Source: Trichobilharzia regenti
Lineage: Eukaryota; Platyhelminthes; Trematoda; Strigeidida; Schistosomatidae
Assembly: GCA_944472135.2 (NCBI GenBank)
Contig: OX235264.1
Coordinates: 86,314,319-86,378,318 of the forward strand
Length of the DNA: 64,000 bases
Direction: 5' to 3'
The position numbers and the translations under genes are program-made. Below are positions 1 through 11,180 of this stretch, in pieces; position 1 is the stretch's first letter; each line of letters opens with the position of its first letter. The notes under the pieces are model-generated. The model was not told the origin of the DNA and did not search any database. It saw only the letters and a list, made by a program, of their open reading frames with translations.

Positions 1-504
1 GGCGTAGATCCTTGGCCGCCCACTTGGAGCCTAAAAGTTCATCTCAAATCAAAGAGTATAGTAATACGTCCATTTAACTACGTTCAGTGTCAATTAAGTT
101 GTGTTAGTAAGTCTCCACCTCAGGTAGACGGAAGTTTAGAGGTTAATAAAACTAGGATTTCATATGTCCTCAATATTGCATATCCCCAGAATTGATGAGT
201 GCAGATATTTATAACACTAAGAAGTATCACGACTTCAGCGGGTTATCCTGTTAACTGTTAATTAAAGCATTCTGCCCATAGACTAATACCTGTAAAGGTT
301 CAGAGATTACTGTAAATAGAGACTGTATTATCATATCACGCTGTAAAAATTTGGGAAGTGAATTCTTGAACCACTTACATCCGGAAGGTCATATCTCCAC
401 AAACTGTAAACCAACAAGCTTTTATGTTAGAGAATAAAATACCCATAGTTTCTGCTTAAAAATATTCTTAAGCAGTAATAGAGAGCACATGTTCTGTTCT
501 GTTT

Positions 505-725
505 TATTCCTCGCCTTCCTAGTGGAACGCATAGCTTCAAGCTTTGAGATTTCTGCAGCAGTGTTGTTTTTTACGGAGTGGAGTCTCCAGTTTCACGTCC
601 GACCTTTCCTCATTTTCAGGCTTAAAACCAAATAGGCTAGATTCACTCACACGACAGTCAGGAATCTAGACAGCCTGCTTGGCTGGTGACCATTCTACTG
701 CTAAACTACCAGCAAGCACACAGAA
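505..725 (-). repeat. RTE-tailed tRNA-headed SINE, diverged copy
   Basis: Read on the minus strand, this matches the layout of the better copies at 12565-12800 and 58985-59210: a tRNA-like head (about 640-725), a middle block, then a tail related to the RTE LINE end (about 505-540). It is clearly older than those copies. The boundaries are approximate. Confidence 0.5.
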
Positions 726-754
726 CATGGCCTTCAGTTATTTCTACACAACAT

Positions 755-2885
755 AATAATAATAATATCTTTATTCCAAACAGTATTTGTGGTACAGGTA
801 TGGAATTTTCAGCGTACATTACAATATATTGCATCTAATTACCTCATAAATTTTATAAGATTTTAAAATCAAAAAGCAACATCCAAAAAAGGAAGATAAA
901 TAAAAAGAACAGTGTAGCGTTTACATTTTAAACAATGCACCACAGGATATGAAATATAAAATTGGTGTGTAATAGAAGATGAGAACAACAGTGTAATAGT
1001 AACAAGGAAAGGAAACAAAAACTAATGGGACTATTTGTTAGAGTGCCGCAGTAAGTTGATCGTGTCATACCTAACGGATTTCTCATCACATAACAGCTGT
1101 GCCAGATATGGTATTGTGGAGTTTTTGTACTTGGTAGTCCTAGCATATAGCCTCCTATAGCTGCTTCTAGTTCTACCAGATGAAATGCAAGGAGACAGCT
1201 GCGTATAGAGAGGATGCTCGGGGTCTGACAATATTGTATTCGCTAGTTTCTTACATGACATAATATGTCTATCCACAATAGTGTTAACCAGTTGGTTTAA
1301 CGATATCCCACTTGCCCTACTAACGGCTTTTAGTGCCCTTCTCAGCAAAGCAAAGTCTTTCTTAAGTAGTCCAGGAAAGATTAATGGGGAGCAGTAAAGG
1401 GGGATGGGTAGAATACAAGAATTGACAAACTGAGAAAGCAAAGACTGCTTTATGCCAGACTGCCTAAATTTCCTAATGTAGAACGTTAAGCGAAACATCT
1501 TTCTAGTAACTAGCAAGATGTGGGAGGACCAGGAAAGATCGGTGGAAAAACTCAGCCCAAGGTACTTGACATTAGATGTATTTTCAACCTCTGTGCCGTC
1601 AATGATAGTGGGGCCATGTGAGCTAACTAGTTGTTGTAGGTCACGTTTACGTCTGAAAGTGAAATTGACTACCTGACATTTAGACGGATTCAGCTTAAGA
1701 CCGTTTGAAGAGGACCACTGACTAATTTCCGACAGAAAGTTATTTAATTTGGAACAATCTGACTGAGAGTTGACAGGCATAGAAACAGAGAGGTCATCAG
1801 CATACTTAACAAAAGTGGCTACATCAGAATGAGGCAAGTCATGTAAGAAAAACGAAAACAGAAAGGGAGAAAGAACAGCACCTTGAGGAACACCAGCTAA
1901 AGTAAGTGAGGTAGTGGAGGACTTTCCATTGTAGACGGTGTACTGCTTCCTATCAGAAAAATAGGAATGCAACCACTTATTTGTCCAGCTCTCAGCCTGT
2001 GTTGCAGTAAGCTTACTTAGCAAGAGAGACCTGGGAACAGAGTCAAATGCAGATGTGTAATCAAGGAAGGCACAGCGAACGTATTTAGCTCCTTTATCTA
2101 AACTAGAGACTATACTATGATGTAGGACAACAGCGGCATCTAACGTACACCTACTATGTTTATAGGCAAACTGGTTGGGGTCGTTGAAAGGCTTTAAAGA
2201 GGGTTCAGGATTAAGTAAAATAAGTCTTTCCATAACTTTCAAAAAAGGTGAGGTAATAGCAATGGGTCTAAACTTAACATTAGGTCCACTTGTTGATTTA
2301 GGCACTGGAACAATCTTGATATTTTTCCATGATTCAGGTATAATACTTTTGGAAAACGATTCGTTGAAAATGTCAGTTAATGGGGAACACAAGATGTCAG
2401 CACACTTCTTAAGGATAACAGCAGGAACACCATCAGGACCAAGGGACTGAGTAGGTTTGAGAGATTGAAGACACTTGAGGACATCATTCGTGTTAAAGCA
2501 TGAGAAGCAGTCATTATTTACACTATTTGAGTTAGGAATCATAACATTTGCTGGGATACATATGAAGGATTCATTAAGCATGTTAACATCTACAGAAATA
2601 TCATTCATCATTTGCTTACCACCTGTGATTTCCTTTAATAACTTCCACATATTAGATGGGGATTTACATGAAAGAAACTTCTGGTTATAGAGAGCATTCA
2701 TTCTTTGTAATTCAAGTTTAATCAAAGTGTTCATTCTTTTAACACCAGATTTATTTTTCATTTTGAACAACCTCTCTTTTTCGCGGTGGAGCTTTTTGAA
2801 TTGAAAAGAAAAGAAACGGTCGAATTTTAAGAAGATTGTCTCTTTTGGACAACAGACATCAAAACAGAAATTAAGATAATGCGTT
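755..2885 (-). mobile_element. CR1-like non-LTR retrotransposon, 5'-truncated
   Basis: A LINE reading right to left. It ends in a short AAT-type simple-sequence tail (about 755-772). The 3' untranslated segment at 790-813 recurs as the tail of a SINE family (14155-14337, 25450-25650, 41440-41625). The open frame continues upstream of the first methionine to about 2880 with coding-like sequence, and no endonuclease domain is visible, so the copy is probably truncated between the endonuclease and the reverse transcriptase. CR1/jockey-superfamily affiliation is judged from motif style only. Confidence 0.85.
1031..2770 (-). CDS. Reverse transcriptase of a CR1-like LINE
   Basis: 579 residues with no stop or frameshift. 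In order along the protein: FRPIAITSPFLKVMERLIL (finger motif), AFLDYTSAFDSV (motif A, first catalytic Asp), GVPQGAVLSPFLFSFFLHDL (motif B) and FVKYADDLSV (motif C, catalytic YADD). A thumb and a C-terminal region with HPLYTQL and SGRTRSSYRRLYART follow. The role is target-primed reverse transcription of the element's own RNA. All visible catalytic residues are kept, so the copy is young, but with no endonuclease domain it is unlikely to move by itself. The first residue is a near-cognate codon inside a longer open frame and is not a real start. Confidence 0.85.
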   Translation of the reverse strand: MFKMKNKSGVKRMNTLIKLELQRMNALYNQKFLSCKSPSNMWKLLKEITGGKQMMNDISVDVNMLNESFICIPANVMIPNSNSVNNDCFSCFNTNDVLKCLQSLKPTQSLGPDGVPAVILKKCADILCSPLTDIFNESFSKSIIPESWKNIKIVPVPKSTSGPNVKFRPIAITSPFLKVMERLILLNPEPSLKPFNDPNQFAYKHSRCTLDAAVVLHHSIVSSLDKGAKYVRCAFLDYTSAFDSVPRSLLLSKLTATQAESWTNKWLHSYFSDRKQYTVYNGKSSTTSLTLAGVPQGAVLSPFLFSFFLHDLPHSDVATFVKYADDLSVSMPVNSQSDCSKLNNFLSEISQWSSSNGLKLNPSKCQVVNFTFRRKRDLQQLVSSHGPTIIDGTEVENTSNVKYLGLSFSTDLSWSSHILLVTRKMFRLTFYIRKFRQSGIKQSLLSQFVNSCILPIPLYCSPLIFPGLLKKDFALLRRALKAVSRASGISLNQLVNTIVDRHIMSCKKLANTILSDPEHPLYTQLSPCISSGRTRSSYRRLYARTTKYKNSTIPYLAQLLCDEKSVRYDTINLLRHSNK

Positions 2886-3600
2886 ATGTTGGTAATTGTG
2901 TTATGTCTACATCATAGACAGAAAATATATCCTTGCATTATGTTAAGGCTTCTTTCAAGTTGTAAGGTTGTTTTCCCTCCATATAGGTCTTTAACAGGTT
3001 CCCTAGTCAATCAGTTTCACGAAATGATCAATTTAACTAGTGAACAGCTAAATGTGTTGTTATACAATGTAATAGTTCCATTAGCTATAATTCAGTAAGT
3101 CACTTGATAATGGCTTTGCCTGTAAGTATTGTGGGTCAGTATGCCTAATACAGGATAATGGTACGTCTACAAAATTATATACTTCTAATTAGTTCTTTCT
3201 CTGTAATCAGTTTTTACTCCCGATGAGATTCTTAGGTTGTATTCAACTGCTAAAATTTTAAATTCGGTAAAGGCAGATTATATCAAATTAAAGAATATAC
3301 CTACTGATGAGTAGTATAGGTGTTAAAGTGATATAACACTTCCACTTTAAATTCCACAGTGACAATTTAAGGATTAATAACGAGACAGTTAATAAAAGGA
3401 CACTAATACTTAATTGGTGGATGGTGACTAGCCAAAAAAAGGACACTAACATTCAAATTATTTATAAGTTCAAACAAAATCACGTGATCTTTGATATTTA
3501 AAGAAAGCAAAACGCAAATCAGATAAATAAGAGTATGAATCGGAGAAATATACAAAAACACTTCAATTATTAACTCGGTATTTATTTAAAATCGAGCAAT
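2886..3600. other. Gene-free stretch before the first exon
   Basis: No gene is seen. 3411-3445 is a short SM-alpha 3'-end fragment on the minus strand (same segment as 7945-7965). An in-frame TAA at 3571-3573 closes the frame ahead of the ATG at 3601. Confidence 0.4.
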
Positions 3601-3873
3601 ATGAACAGTGACGTAATCACACCCTCAGTGGAACAAATAACAAACACGGAAAATGAAAATTTTAATGAACAAGATTATACAGAGACAAATGATGAAAAGA
3701 AATACTGGAGTAAAATATTAAACTATAATTTAAGCAAGATAAAACGCAGTGAGAATAGTACTCATGTCACTGGAAAGAATTCTTGCATTGAAACTGATTT
3801 TAAGCGTGAAATGAAACGTTATTATGTTGGTTTAAAACAGAGTCTTGATAAAATTGACCGATATCAAGAAGAA
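3601..3873 (+). CDS. Unrecognised gene, first visible coding exon
   Basis: The frame opens with an ATG at 3601 (nearest upstream in-frame stop at 3571) and encodes 91 residues, starting MNSDVITPSVEQIT. It is acidic at first, then lysine-rich (KYWSKILNYNLSKIKR), and ends YQEE. A strong splice donor GTAAGT lies at 3874-3879, and reading on meets a stop within a few codons. The exon is an exact number of codons (phase 0) and joins in frame with 19541-19897. No domain, signal peptide or membrane segment is evident and I do not recognise the family. It is inferred to be the 5' coding exon of the gene continued at 19541 and 23321. The link rests on phase and strand only, across a 15.7 kb intron full of repeats. 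Confidence 0.5.
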
Positions 3874-3984
3874 GTAAGTGATGGATAATTTGAAGATATT
3901 TTATCACGACCTGTTGTGATTTGTCTACTTTAAATTATGTTCAATGTTCTAGTTGTTTTCACTTTTGTACCTGTGAATCACACC

Positions 3985-4110
3985 TAGATATGAAAAATTC
4001 CCATTTCATGTAATTAAGCGAACATGAGCCAGCAAAGATATCTATTTTCGTAACTTCACTTCTCAGCTGTACAATTATTTAGTGGATTTATATATACAAT
4101 GTAGATTGAT
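3985..4110 (-). repeat. Degenerate Penelope-type untranslated fragment
   Basis: Weakly similar to the minus-strand repeats at 5440-5560 and 22770-22880: the 'cagctgtacaatt' core with flanking AT-rich sequence. Confidence 0.3.
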
Positions 4111-4429
4111 AACACAGATCAAAGGTTATTGACAGTCAGTAACAAGGTGAGTCAAGGTATATGCGTAAAAAACTGTGTTTGAAAGGTCGAGAATAATAGT
4201 CATTTCAAAATAGTTGTTAAGACACAAGAGAACAAAAGATTGAAAATGGATTGCAAAACATAGGAATAGTAAAATACAGTACAGAGCTTATTTTACAATT
4301 ATTCAGGGGGAAAACTTAGCACTAAGGTTATGGTAGTAAAAGAAGCTGGATAAAAAGTTTCCGAACACAAAGCTCAGAGTTCTCCTTATGGACTGATAAG
4401 GCTTCGGCTGTATGAAGAAGATGCAGGCG

Positions 4430-5035
4430 AAAGACTTTCCAGCAACTTGGTATAGATGGCAACAACTGCGAAAAACTCTACATTGGCAAAAGTGGATGTC
4501 CCCTTCGTCTTCGTATCCATGATCATAAACTAGCTGTCAAAAGACACAACATCCACTCCCTCACTCATATCTCTGTTTGCATACAGACAACCACGGACAT
4601 CAATTCGACTGGGACAGCATTCAGATATTAGATAAGGGAAACACCAAGAATGCTAGAGAATTTTTAGAAGCCTGGTATTCCAGTGAATTGTCAATCAATA
4701 GACAAACTGACATAAACAAAATTTACCAAACCATAAAAGGAAAATCTCATGCACAAAGAGTCAAACTTCAGGTCAAGGAGACAATCAATACCAATTCAAT
4801 TAGCCTAGAAGGTGTGAAAGCGGACAGAAGTAACCAATCACGCTCAGGGTTACCAGGAGAGATGACTAATAAACTCGTGGAGAAATCTAAAAGCCGACTT
4901 CAAATTAAAGTATTCGCTGAAGATGTTGCCTAGTAGGGCAATGAAAGCTTTACAAATAAACTATCCAGTTCAGAGATCACAACCACATCAAAATCATCTG
5001 CCTGAGCTGTATATCTTTTCCATCATATCTAGACT
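4430..5035 (+). mobile_element. Penelope-like element, 3' GIY-YIG fragment (copy 1)
   Basis: Encodes the end of a Penelope-like retroelement. First comes a GIY-YIG endonuclease segment reading KLYIGKSG, with LRLRIHDHKLAVKRHN after it. After a frame change the protein tail continues (4577-4933) with FDWDSIQILDKGNTKN and EAWYSSELSINR. Beyond the stop, 4940-5035 is a tail shared with the copies at 13495-14375 and 47830-48265. The same frame break occurs in copy 2, so it predates both copies. Non-functional. Confidence 0.75.
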
Positions 5036-5259
5036 TGTTTGTATTTTATACATGACTGAAAGAAGTCTCTTCTGATGCTTTATGACCAGAAGTAATAGTA
5101 CGCTCCTGGATTGAACCGTTGACTGTTCTATGTCTCCTTTTGACAACTATGCAGATCATGGGCGAGTCTAGAAAATGTCTTGGTGCTGCGGTCTGTGTAT
5201 TTAGCTCCAGAGGAGCAAGTGAATTGGTAAATGCACATTATCATCTACCTCCAAATAAT

Positions 5260-5430
5260 TACTCATCACTTAACTAATTAGTTGTCAGCCCTTCTGATTA
5301 CGTAAAAGTACTCTCATTTTTTCAAACATAGTTATTACTCATATACTTTAATTTACTTTGTTACTAAATGACAATAACTTTTGACCTCTGTTGTCAATCT
5401 ACATGTCAGGGTAGTTATTTGTTTGAGTTA
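5260..5430 (+). repeat. Dispersed AT-rich repeat, also at 17720-17895
   Basis: The block around 'gttattactcatatacttt', followed by 'actttgttacta' and 'tgttgtcaatctacatg', recurs almost in order at 17800-17885. It is probably untranslated sequence of a Penelope-like element. Orientation is not established. Confidence 0.45.
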
Positions 5431-5439
5431 TTTTGCATT

Positions 5440-5890
5440 CCTAATACATGAAAAATCCCCATCTGAATATTAATAAACGCAAGACAAGTAGTTCAACGAA
5501 GAGGGTGTTTACCGCGAATTCATTTTCATCCTTAGCTGTACATTTCTATTTATATACAAATTTTTCATGAAAGATGGTGTTGATAAGTTGCCACAACCAT
5601 AGTGTATTAGTCAACGCATAAATGGAGTTTAACAGGTGTATTAGAGTTACATAATGAGATGAATAATTTAATGAATGAGTTGTAATCAAGATGAGCATAG
5701 AGACGAAGGAAAATGTGGGCTTATGTAAGAGTCACAAAGAAATACAAGACTTATAAGGAGTCAGAGTAACAAATAAAAAAGAAGTTAGTAAAAATCAATA
5801 AGTTTGTTACCATGATAGTAGAAGTGGTTGAATAATTTCATTTTTTATGCATAACTTCGGTTTTTCTAACTGAACGGCTAGAGCTTCAGC
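5440..5890 (-). repeat. Penelope-type untranslated repeat (pair with 22770-23230)
   Basis: Shares several blocks in the same order with 22770-23230: 'gcgaattcattttcat', 'gagttacataatgagatgaa', 'ccatgatagtagaagtggtt'. The 'gaattcaccgaaaagagtct' part appears in the opposite strand at 33890-33935 and 54755-54790, directly downstream of Penelope-like coding remnants. That suggests it is the 3' untranslated region of such an element. Confidence 0.5.
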
Positions 5891-6117
5891 AATCCAAAGA
5901 AGACAAAAGACTATTGCTTCTTATCTTAACTACTTGTCTTGTCTTTACTTTGTATTTCCCTTTAATTGGTTTGTATGAGGCAGAAATTCTAGGTTTTTGT
6001 TGATTTGTCAGCACCTAGTAGGACGCTTAGACGATGTCGTCCGGTTCATTTCTGTCCAGTAAAAGTCATCAACGGGAAATAAATATAGCTTGAACAATAA
6101 GGCACTGATACTCGTAG

Positions 6118-6280
6118 TGAAAGAGGTGGCTCTGTTTGCCGAGCAGCGCTGTCGATAACCCTTCGGCTGCTGAAATGATAGGTAGTGATTCCGAGTTTCA
6201 GCGGGAACACCATCATTCGCTGGAGATGCAGCTGCATTCAGCTGACAAGTCCCGAACCGAACGAAACACACACACTGTTA
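6118..6280 (+). repeat. SM-alpha-type SINE with decayed hammerhead
   Basis: Collinear with the better copy at 39617-39830. The tRNA-like head ends in 'ccgagtttcagcggg', followed by 'gctggagatgcag' and then a hammerhead remnant with CTGACAA, AGTCC and CGAACGAAAC (about 6239-6270). G8 of the core is changed to A and the stem II partner is lost, so this ribozyme copy should be inactive. Confidence 0.55.
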
Positions 6281-6743
6281 GATGCCATCAACCAAATAAT
6301 TTATAAAGGTTTAAAATGGGAACATTCCTGAGGGTGACTAGAACTGAAACAGACAACAACTTTAGTTAAAAGGGTTTTTAAACATAAGTTAGCCGATGCT
6401 TATAGACACTGGAGTATAAACATCATCCCATCGGCATAGTATGTTATTTTTTAATGTTTAGAATTCCCTGATCGAATATGCTTTAGATATATTTTCTCAT
6501 ATCAGTAAAGTACCATACAAACTATCGAACACTATTGAATAATCATTTGTCTGTTCATCGTTCTTGCCATTTGACTGATTTAGCACAGACAACCAAGTAG
6601 TTCAAATCATATAAATCCAGTTCAGCACAAACTAATTGTATCAGTTAGAAGTGTATATACTTAACAGTCTTCATAGAGAACGTCTATAGGATAATATATA
6701 AAATAACTCTGATATACTGGTTACTAGAATAAACTGCAGAATT

Positions 6744-6745
<2 letters not shown>

Positions 6746-6799
<54 letters not shown>
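6746..6799. repeat. (TA)n microsatellite
   Basis: 54 bp of uninterrupted alternating T and A. Confidence 0.95.
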
Positions 6800-6801
<2 letters not shown>

Positions 6802-7029
6802 TCGGAGTTGTTTTACTCATTCAGTAAATTATTCTGTATCATCTACCCTGTTAGTCAAAGTCTATATAATTCAGCCATTTAGATAAACACATGTTTTCTA
6901 TAAAAACAAGAATTTTGAACCAACTGAAATCTAGGTGTGGTTATAACTGAGGAAAAGACTTCCCACTGAAACATGTGTTGAAGTGAAGAAAGATACACAA
7001 AGAGATGAAAGGCAGATGTGGACAGCGTA

Positions 7030-7378
7030 TCAAATTTATCAACAGCTGCCTTCGCTCACTACTCAAGATCAGATGGCCAGAAAAGATCAGCAACGGGGAT
7101 CTCTGGGAGCGAACCGATTGTGCAACAAATAAGCAGCAAGAAATGGAGCGGGGTTGGCAATACCCTGAGGAAACTATCAAGTGACATCGAGTGGAACCCG
7201 AAAGGTAAGCGACGAGTTGGTCGTCCAAGGGTAACTTGGAGGAGGTCATGTGAAGAGGAGATGAAAGCATGTAGGCAGACCTGGAGCTAGGTGAAAACTT
7301 TAGCAGAGAACCGAACGCAATGGAGACGTGCAGCTGAAGCCCTATGTTCCTCTAGGAATTAAAGAAATTAATAATAAT
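7030..7378 (+). mobile_element. RTE LINE 3' fragment
   Basis: Nearly identical to the last ~370 bp of the intact element at 59764-62802 (compare 62430-62790). It has the same C-terminal coding stretch (RWPEKISN, then KGKRRVGRPRVTWRRSC), the same 3' tail 'gaagccctatgttcctctag' and an AATAATAATG end. There is a small deletion after 'gggagcgaacc' and an in-frame TAG at 7288-7290. It is a dead, 5'-truncated insertion. Confidence 0.88.
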
Positions 7379-7944
7379 GCGTATATAATGAAAAGTGTAC
7401 GAAAACTGTATGGTGGTTTGCACCAGTTCACTTCATTTTACAGTCAGCATAGAAGGAAAGTAATGATGCATATGTAAAGAATTCTAAACAATTAGAAAAT
7501 AAAGCAAGTGTACAGCTTAAAACCACTGAAATTTGGAGCACATTCATTCATCTTCCATCTTCTTCGATATTCTAAATGTCTTTGAAAGTCTTCTTTTGCT
7601 TTCCACTCTCATTGTTTAAAATTGAGCTCGTCATCGAACGAACGAAATGACCTGCTAGTGTTTACACCATTTAGATCTAACAATCAAGTACTACTGCCTA
7701 GTGTGAGTCTTTTCCAATAACTCCTGTCACCTCAATAATATATACCAACATGCAATTCTCACTCTCCTTTATTTAACATTTATTTTTCCTTCATTTGTCT
7801 ATATGCTATTTCGAATAATAATAATTTCGAATAATAACTTTAGTTAGTAGAAAATTCTACGCTGACCAGTCTGCCTGACTATCTTACATTCGTACTGCTG
7901 TGCTTTAAATTAAACAGTTATATCAGGTAAAACCTAAGAGTTTA

Positions 7945-8060
7945 ATTGGTGGATGGTGACCAGCAGTGGATTTAAGGATGCGCATTTCGTCTTATTTGAG
8001 ACTCTTCATCTGTATGTACCTGCATTTCCCAGTGAGTGATGATTTTCAATTCAATAAAAA
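7945..8060 (-). repeat. SM-alpha 3' part with hammerhead remnant
   Basis: On the minus strand this carries the SM-alpha hammerhead layout: a core region CAGATGAAGAG, stem II TCT/AGA with a CAAAT loop, GAAA, the palindrome ATGCGCAT, then C and the stem I partner. Compared with 39737-39769 the core CTGAYGA is altered at its start, so cleavage is unlikely. The tail 'ccatccaccaatta' matches other copies. Confidence 0.7.
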
Positions 8061-8894
8061 CCTAAGAGTATTAACAACTTCCACCTGGAAGCCTTCAGAC
8101 AGAATTTATGAGATAAATTTATCTTCAAAAATAGTCATATTTATAGAGTAGCTGTAAAGAGGACCTATACAAAGTCATGAGTTCAATAATACACAATTCT
8201 TTTGTTTCTTTCTAGTTGTACCATCTCCCTCTGTTGTACAATATCTATTCAGAGATGAATACCACTGCATGACTGCCACATATCACTTCATCGACTTTCG
8301 CTATTCACTAGTCAGCGCATGTTGCCGCTAACTTACTGTCTACAGGAAACTGATATGGCTACTGCATACAGTATCTTACAAGTAAAACCTTGATGTTCAC
8401 AACTTCAAAAGTGACTATAAAATGAAGAGTATTATTTGTCTGTTTTCAGTAAAGAAAGTTTAGTTTTCATTCCTTTTAACTGCCTCTATGCTAAAGTCAG
8501 ACTATCATGGTGGTTACTAATTCGTTTTCATGATTTCCCAATGATATATCTGAACTCATTAGTCAGCTTTATTTTGGCATACAGTCTCCCAGGCTCAGTA
8601 TAAGTGATTATATTACCCCAGGAACCCGAACTCTAGGCTATGGGACTATGACAACTACTTCTTATGCTAAGGGTATAGTTTAAAATTGTTTATACATATT
8701 TTTGATCCTTATTGATATGTCTAATATACTGATGCGATTCTAGCTACCACCAAACAAATAACTCTTAGTTCTTACTGTTATTAATAAAGAGGTATCTGTT
8801 TAAGGAACTCACGTACAAAGCTGATCACTGCGGTCACATATGTCAGCTGGAAATCACAAACATGAACAGATAACTTCGAATCATACCAACTACT

Positions 8895-9040
8895 TAAAAA
8901 GTGGTTGTCATGGCCTAGTGGACAACGTTTTGGTGTATGAAGCAACCGATACTGGGTTTAAGTCTCATTGGGTAACACTACCGCTTGCTGGGGGAATAAG
9001 CGGTCATGAAGTCATGAAATGACTCATCACCTGTCCCTGA
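8895..9040 (+). repeat. SM-alpha tRNA-like head
   Basis: A box A-like 'tggcctagtgg' and box B-like 'gggtttaagtc' are spaced as in a tRNA-derived pol III promoter, and the stretch is collinear with 39630-39700. The hammerhead end is not recognisable here. It is a SINE relic, not a tRNA gene. Confidence 0.55.
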
Positions 9041-9131
9041 CATCTGGGAAATTCTACTACCCCAACAACGACAAATAGGAGAAGACAAAGAAAACTATAA
9101 AACTCAAGTCTCAAAGTCGAGTGATTACAAT

Positions 9132-9235
9132 TGATATGATTATGAACAATAAATTTTGTTCGAAACGTCATCCAGTAAATAATACTGTTTCACTGTTTGA
9201 TATATCTAATAAACGAACTAATATGGAATTATCCC
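9132..9235 (+). repeat. Repeat with hammerhead-like motif (pair with 43853-43955)
   Basis: Shares about 100 bp with 43853-43955. It contains 'gaacaa' and 'ttgttc', which can pair as a stem II, followed by CGAAAC and GTC, the junction expected for a hammerhead with minimal helix III. The 5' core reads TTGATATGA rather than CTGATGA, an insertion shared with the other copies. Hammerheads with tiny helix III are known in Penelope-like elements; membership here is inferred. Confidence 0.45.
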
Positions 9236-9794
9236 TATAATGAACTTTATTGAGTCTTTATGGTTGTTTATATGTGAATAGAGTCTTTCGAAATCTTGTT
9301 TTCTTTACTGTGACTCAGATATCATCCAAATATTTTCATTTTATTAACCATATGAGTGATTTCGTTTAGTTTGATTCCCATAAATCCATGAATATAGGCG
9401 GTTCCTGAACATGATTAAATGAAGATGATAGGCTAAATGACAGAATATATTTGTATGTGGAAGATATACGCGAAGAAGCAGAATTCGGTCTAATGATAGC
9501 CTATTTCATATTTGAAGGAAGGCTATACAAAGAAAGTAGAGGAGATAACCATGGGCCACCTATCCATCTCAACCAATATCAGTTAACACAATATAATCTT
9601 ATTCAATCTATGATCAAAAATTAAAGCTTACAATTGTATGCGAACACCCGTTACAATAGAGGAAACTTTCGATTGGTCATAGATTCACTTATATTTACCA
9701 ATAATTTTGGCGATCACATTATGCTTGATAGCAATTATGAAAGAATAAGATCCTAAAGTGTTGATCTAATATTCATGTGTCTTTAAAATCTCAT

Positions 9795-9910
9795 GATAAA
9801 TAAGTTTATGTTATATAACACACACAGATCCAGTATTTTAATAAACGGATGACGTTTCGAGCCTAATTAACTGCTTATAACCATATCAGTGTATTCATAA
9901 AACTTTCTGA
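9795..9910 (-). repeat. Repeat with hammerhead-like motif, minus copy
   Basis: The reverse complement contains CTGATATGG, then CGAAACGTCATCC, and is related to 9132-9235 and 43853-43955. Stem II is weaker. The CTGATATG start supports a family consensus of CTGATATGA. Confidence 0.4.
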
Positions 9911-10814
9911 TTTGTTTTATATGGTTCAGTTCCATCCTGTAATGTTAAGCGCAACTTTCCATATATCTGGGATTCATATAGTATCATTCTGCCAAATGTA
10001 TTGGTTATTGATTCAGTGGACAAAGACCTTGTGATTAACCTCTCCTTTCAGATAAATTCCAGGCTTCTGATAGCCTAAGTGACCTTAATCTACAGGGTTG
10101 AGCCATCTATATGACCTCACAGTCACTGCATGAAAATGAATAAATTAAATCACTTTGTCATATTAAGTCAATGGGTTCAAATGCAACCATAATTCCAGAC
10201 ATATTTAAAGTCCCGCGTAGACTTTCTGGAGTTCTTTCTTTGTATAGTACTAGTATGGTGACTTAAATTTCGTATTAGTTATACTATCATTAGTTACATT
10301 AGTACTCTGACTATTCTCTGAGTTTATAAATAAACTTTTGAAAGAATTCTGGTATCTTTTAAATCTAATCATAATAGCCCTAGTGCACACTTTTAGCCTA
10401 CTTTAAAAGGTCTTATCTTTTAAGAAATTGAATTTCCAACCTATTTTTAAATTAAAGTACTTGTATGTAACCTTGAAGAATATATATTCGATTCTCAATT
10501 TATTTCTTCTCTCTGACTGAAATAGAGTTTTTTGAATTCTTTTTACTGAACTCTATAGACAAAAGGTTTTCATCAGTATAATAGAAATGAACCAATCGCC
10601 TGACTGGACAAGATGTATTTTAGACGTTAGATTAAACAATTAGACAATAAAAGTTATCAGCAAAAAGAATGTTATTAGGTCAGGTAAGAAACACACACAC
10701 ACACAATCAATTTCGATAAATGTTTTCTCGTTCTAGTTAACATGGAAGAAAATCAGATTTCACTGCTGTATAACAGTGAGGGATGAATACATGTTTTCCA
10801 TTCACTGGTAAACA
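9911..10814. other. No gene seen
   Basis: AT-rich, with a short (CA)n at 10690-10704. No coding signal or recognised repeat. Confidence 0.4.
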
Positions 10815-11080
10815 TTTTCCGGCTTGTGCTACTCATAAGATTTATCAGTAGTATATACAGACGTTCATCGGCATAAAAACAAATATCAGGCAAAGTAAAC
10901 GAGAGAAAGTAAATGATACAGAATTGCGGAGAAACATGAGAAATATGAAAAGAACACAACGAAATACATGCAATATGAAGACAAGAAGTAGAACAACACG
11001 AAAGACCTGCGCAAATGGTGCGTTGAGGATAAGGTGTACATAGTTTCGCCATATAGAGATACCAATTTACCAAGTCTATA
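10815..11080 (+). repeat. Unclassified dispersed repeat (pair with 35245-35530)
   Basis: About 260 bp are shared in the same orientation with 35245-35530. Both copies have a short palindromic start (CTACT, GATTTATCAGTAG), then 'gacgttcatcggcata', an adenine-rich middle and an end near 'taccaagtct'. No coding capacity. A solo LTR or a non-autonomous element are both possible. Confidence 0.5.
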
Positions 11081-11082
11081 GT

Positions 11083-11180
11083 TTCAAGCTAGAGGCTTAA
11101 AGTTTCTGTAGCAGTGTTTATTTTTTACAGGATAGGGTTGCTAGCCTCATGCCCAACCTTTCCTCTTTAGTTTTAGTTGT
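11083..11180 (-). repeat. RTE-tailed SINE, head-less copy
   Basis: The minus strand holds the SINE middle block (gcatgaggctagcaacc, cctgta) and 'ctacagaaactttaagcctc', as at 12600-12690. The tRNA-like head is missing. Confidence 0.55.

Noticed and set aside
6746..6799. TA tract as a regulatory or origin signal
   Set aside because: Plain dinucleotide microsatellite, with a second one at 50390-50442; nothing adjacent supports a function.
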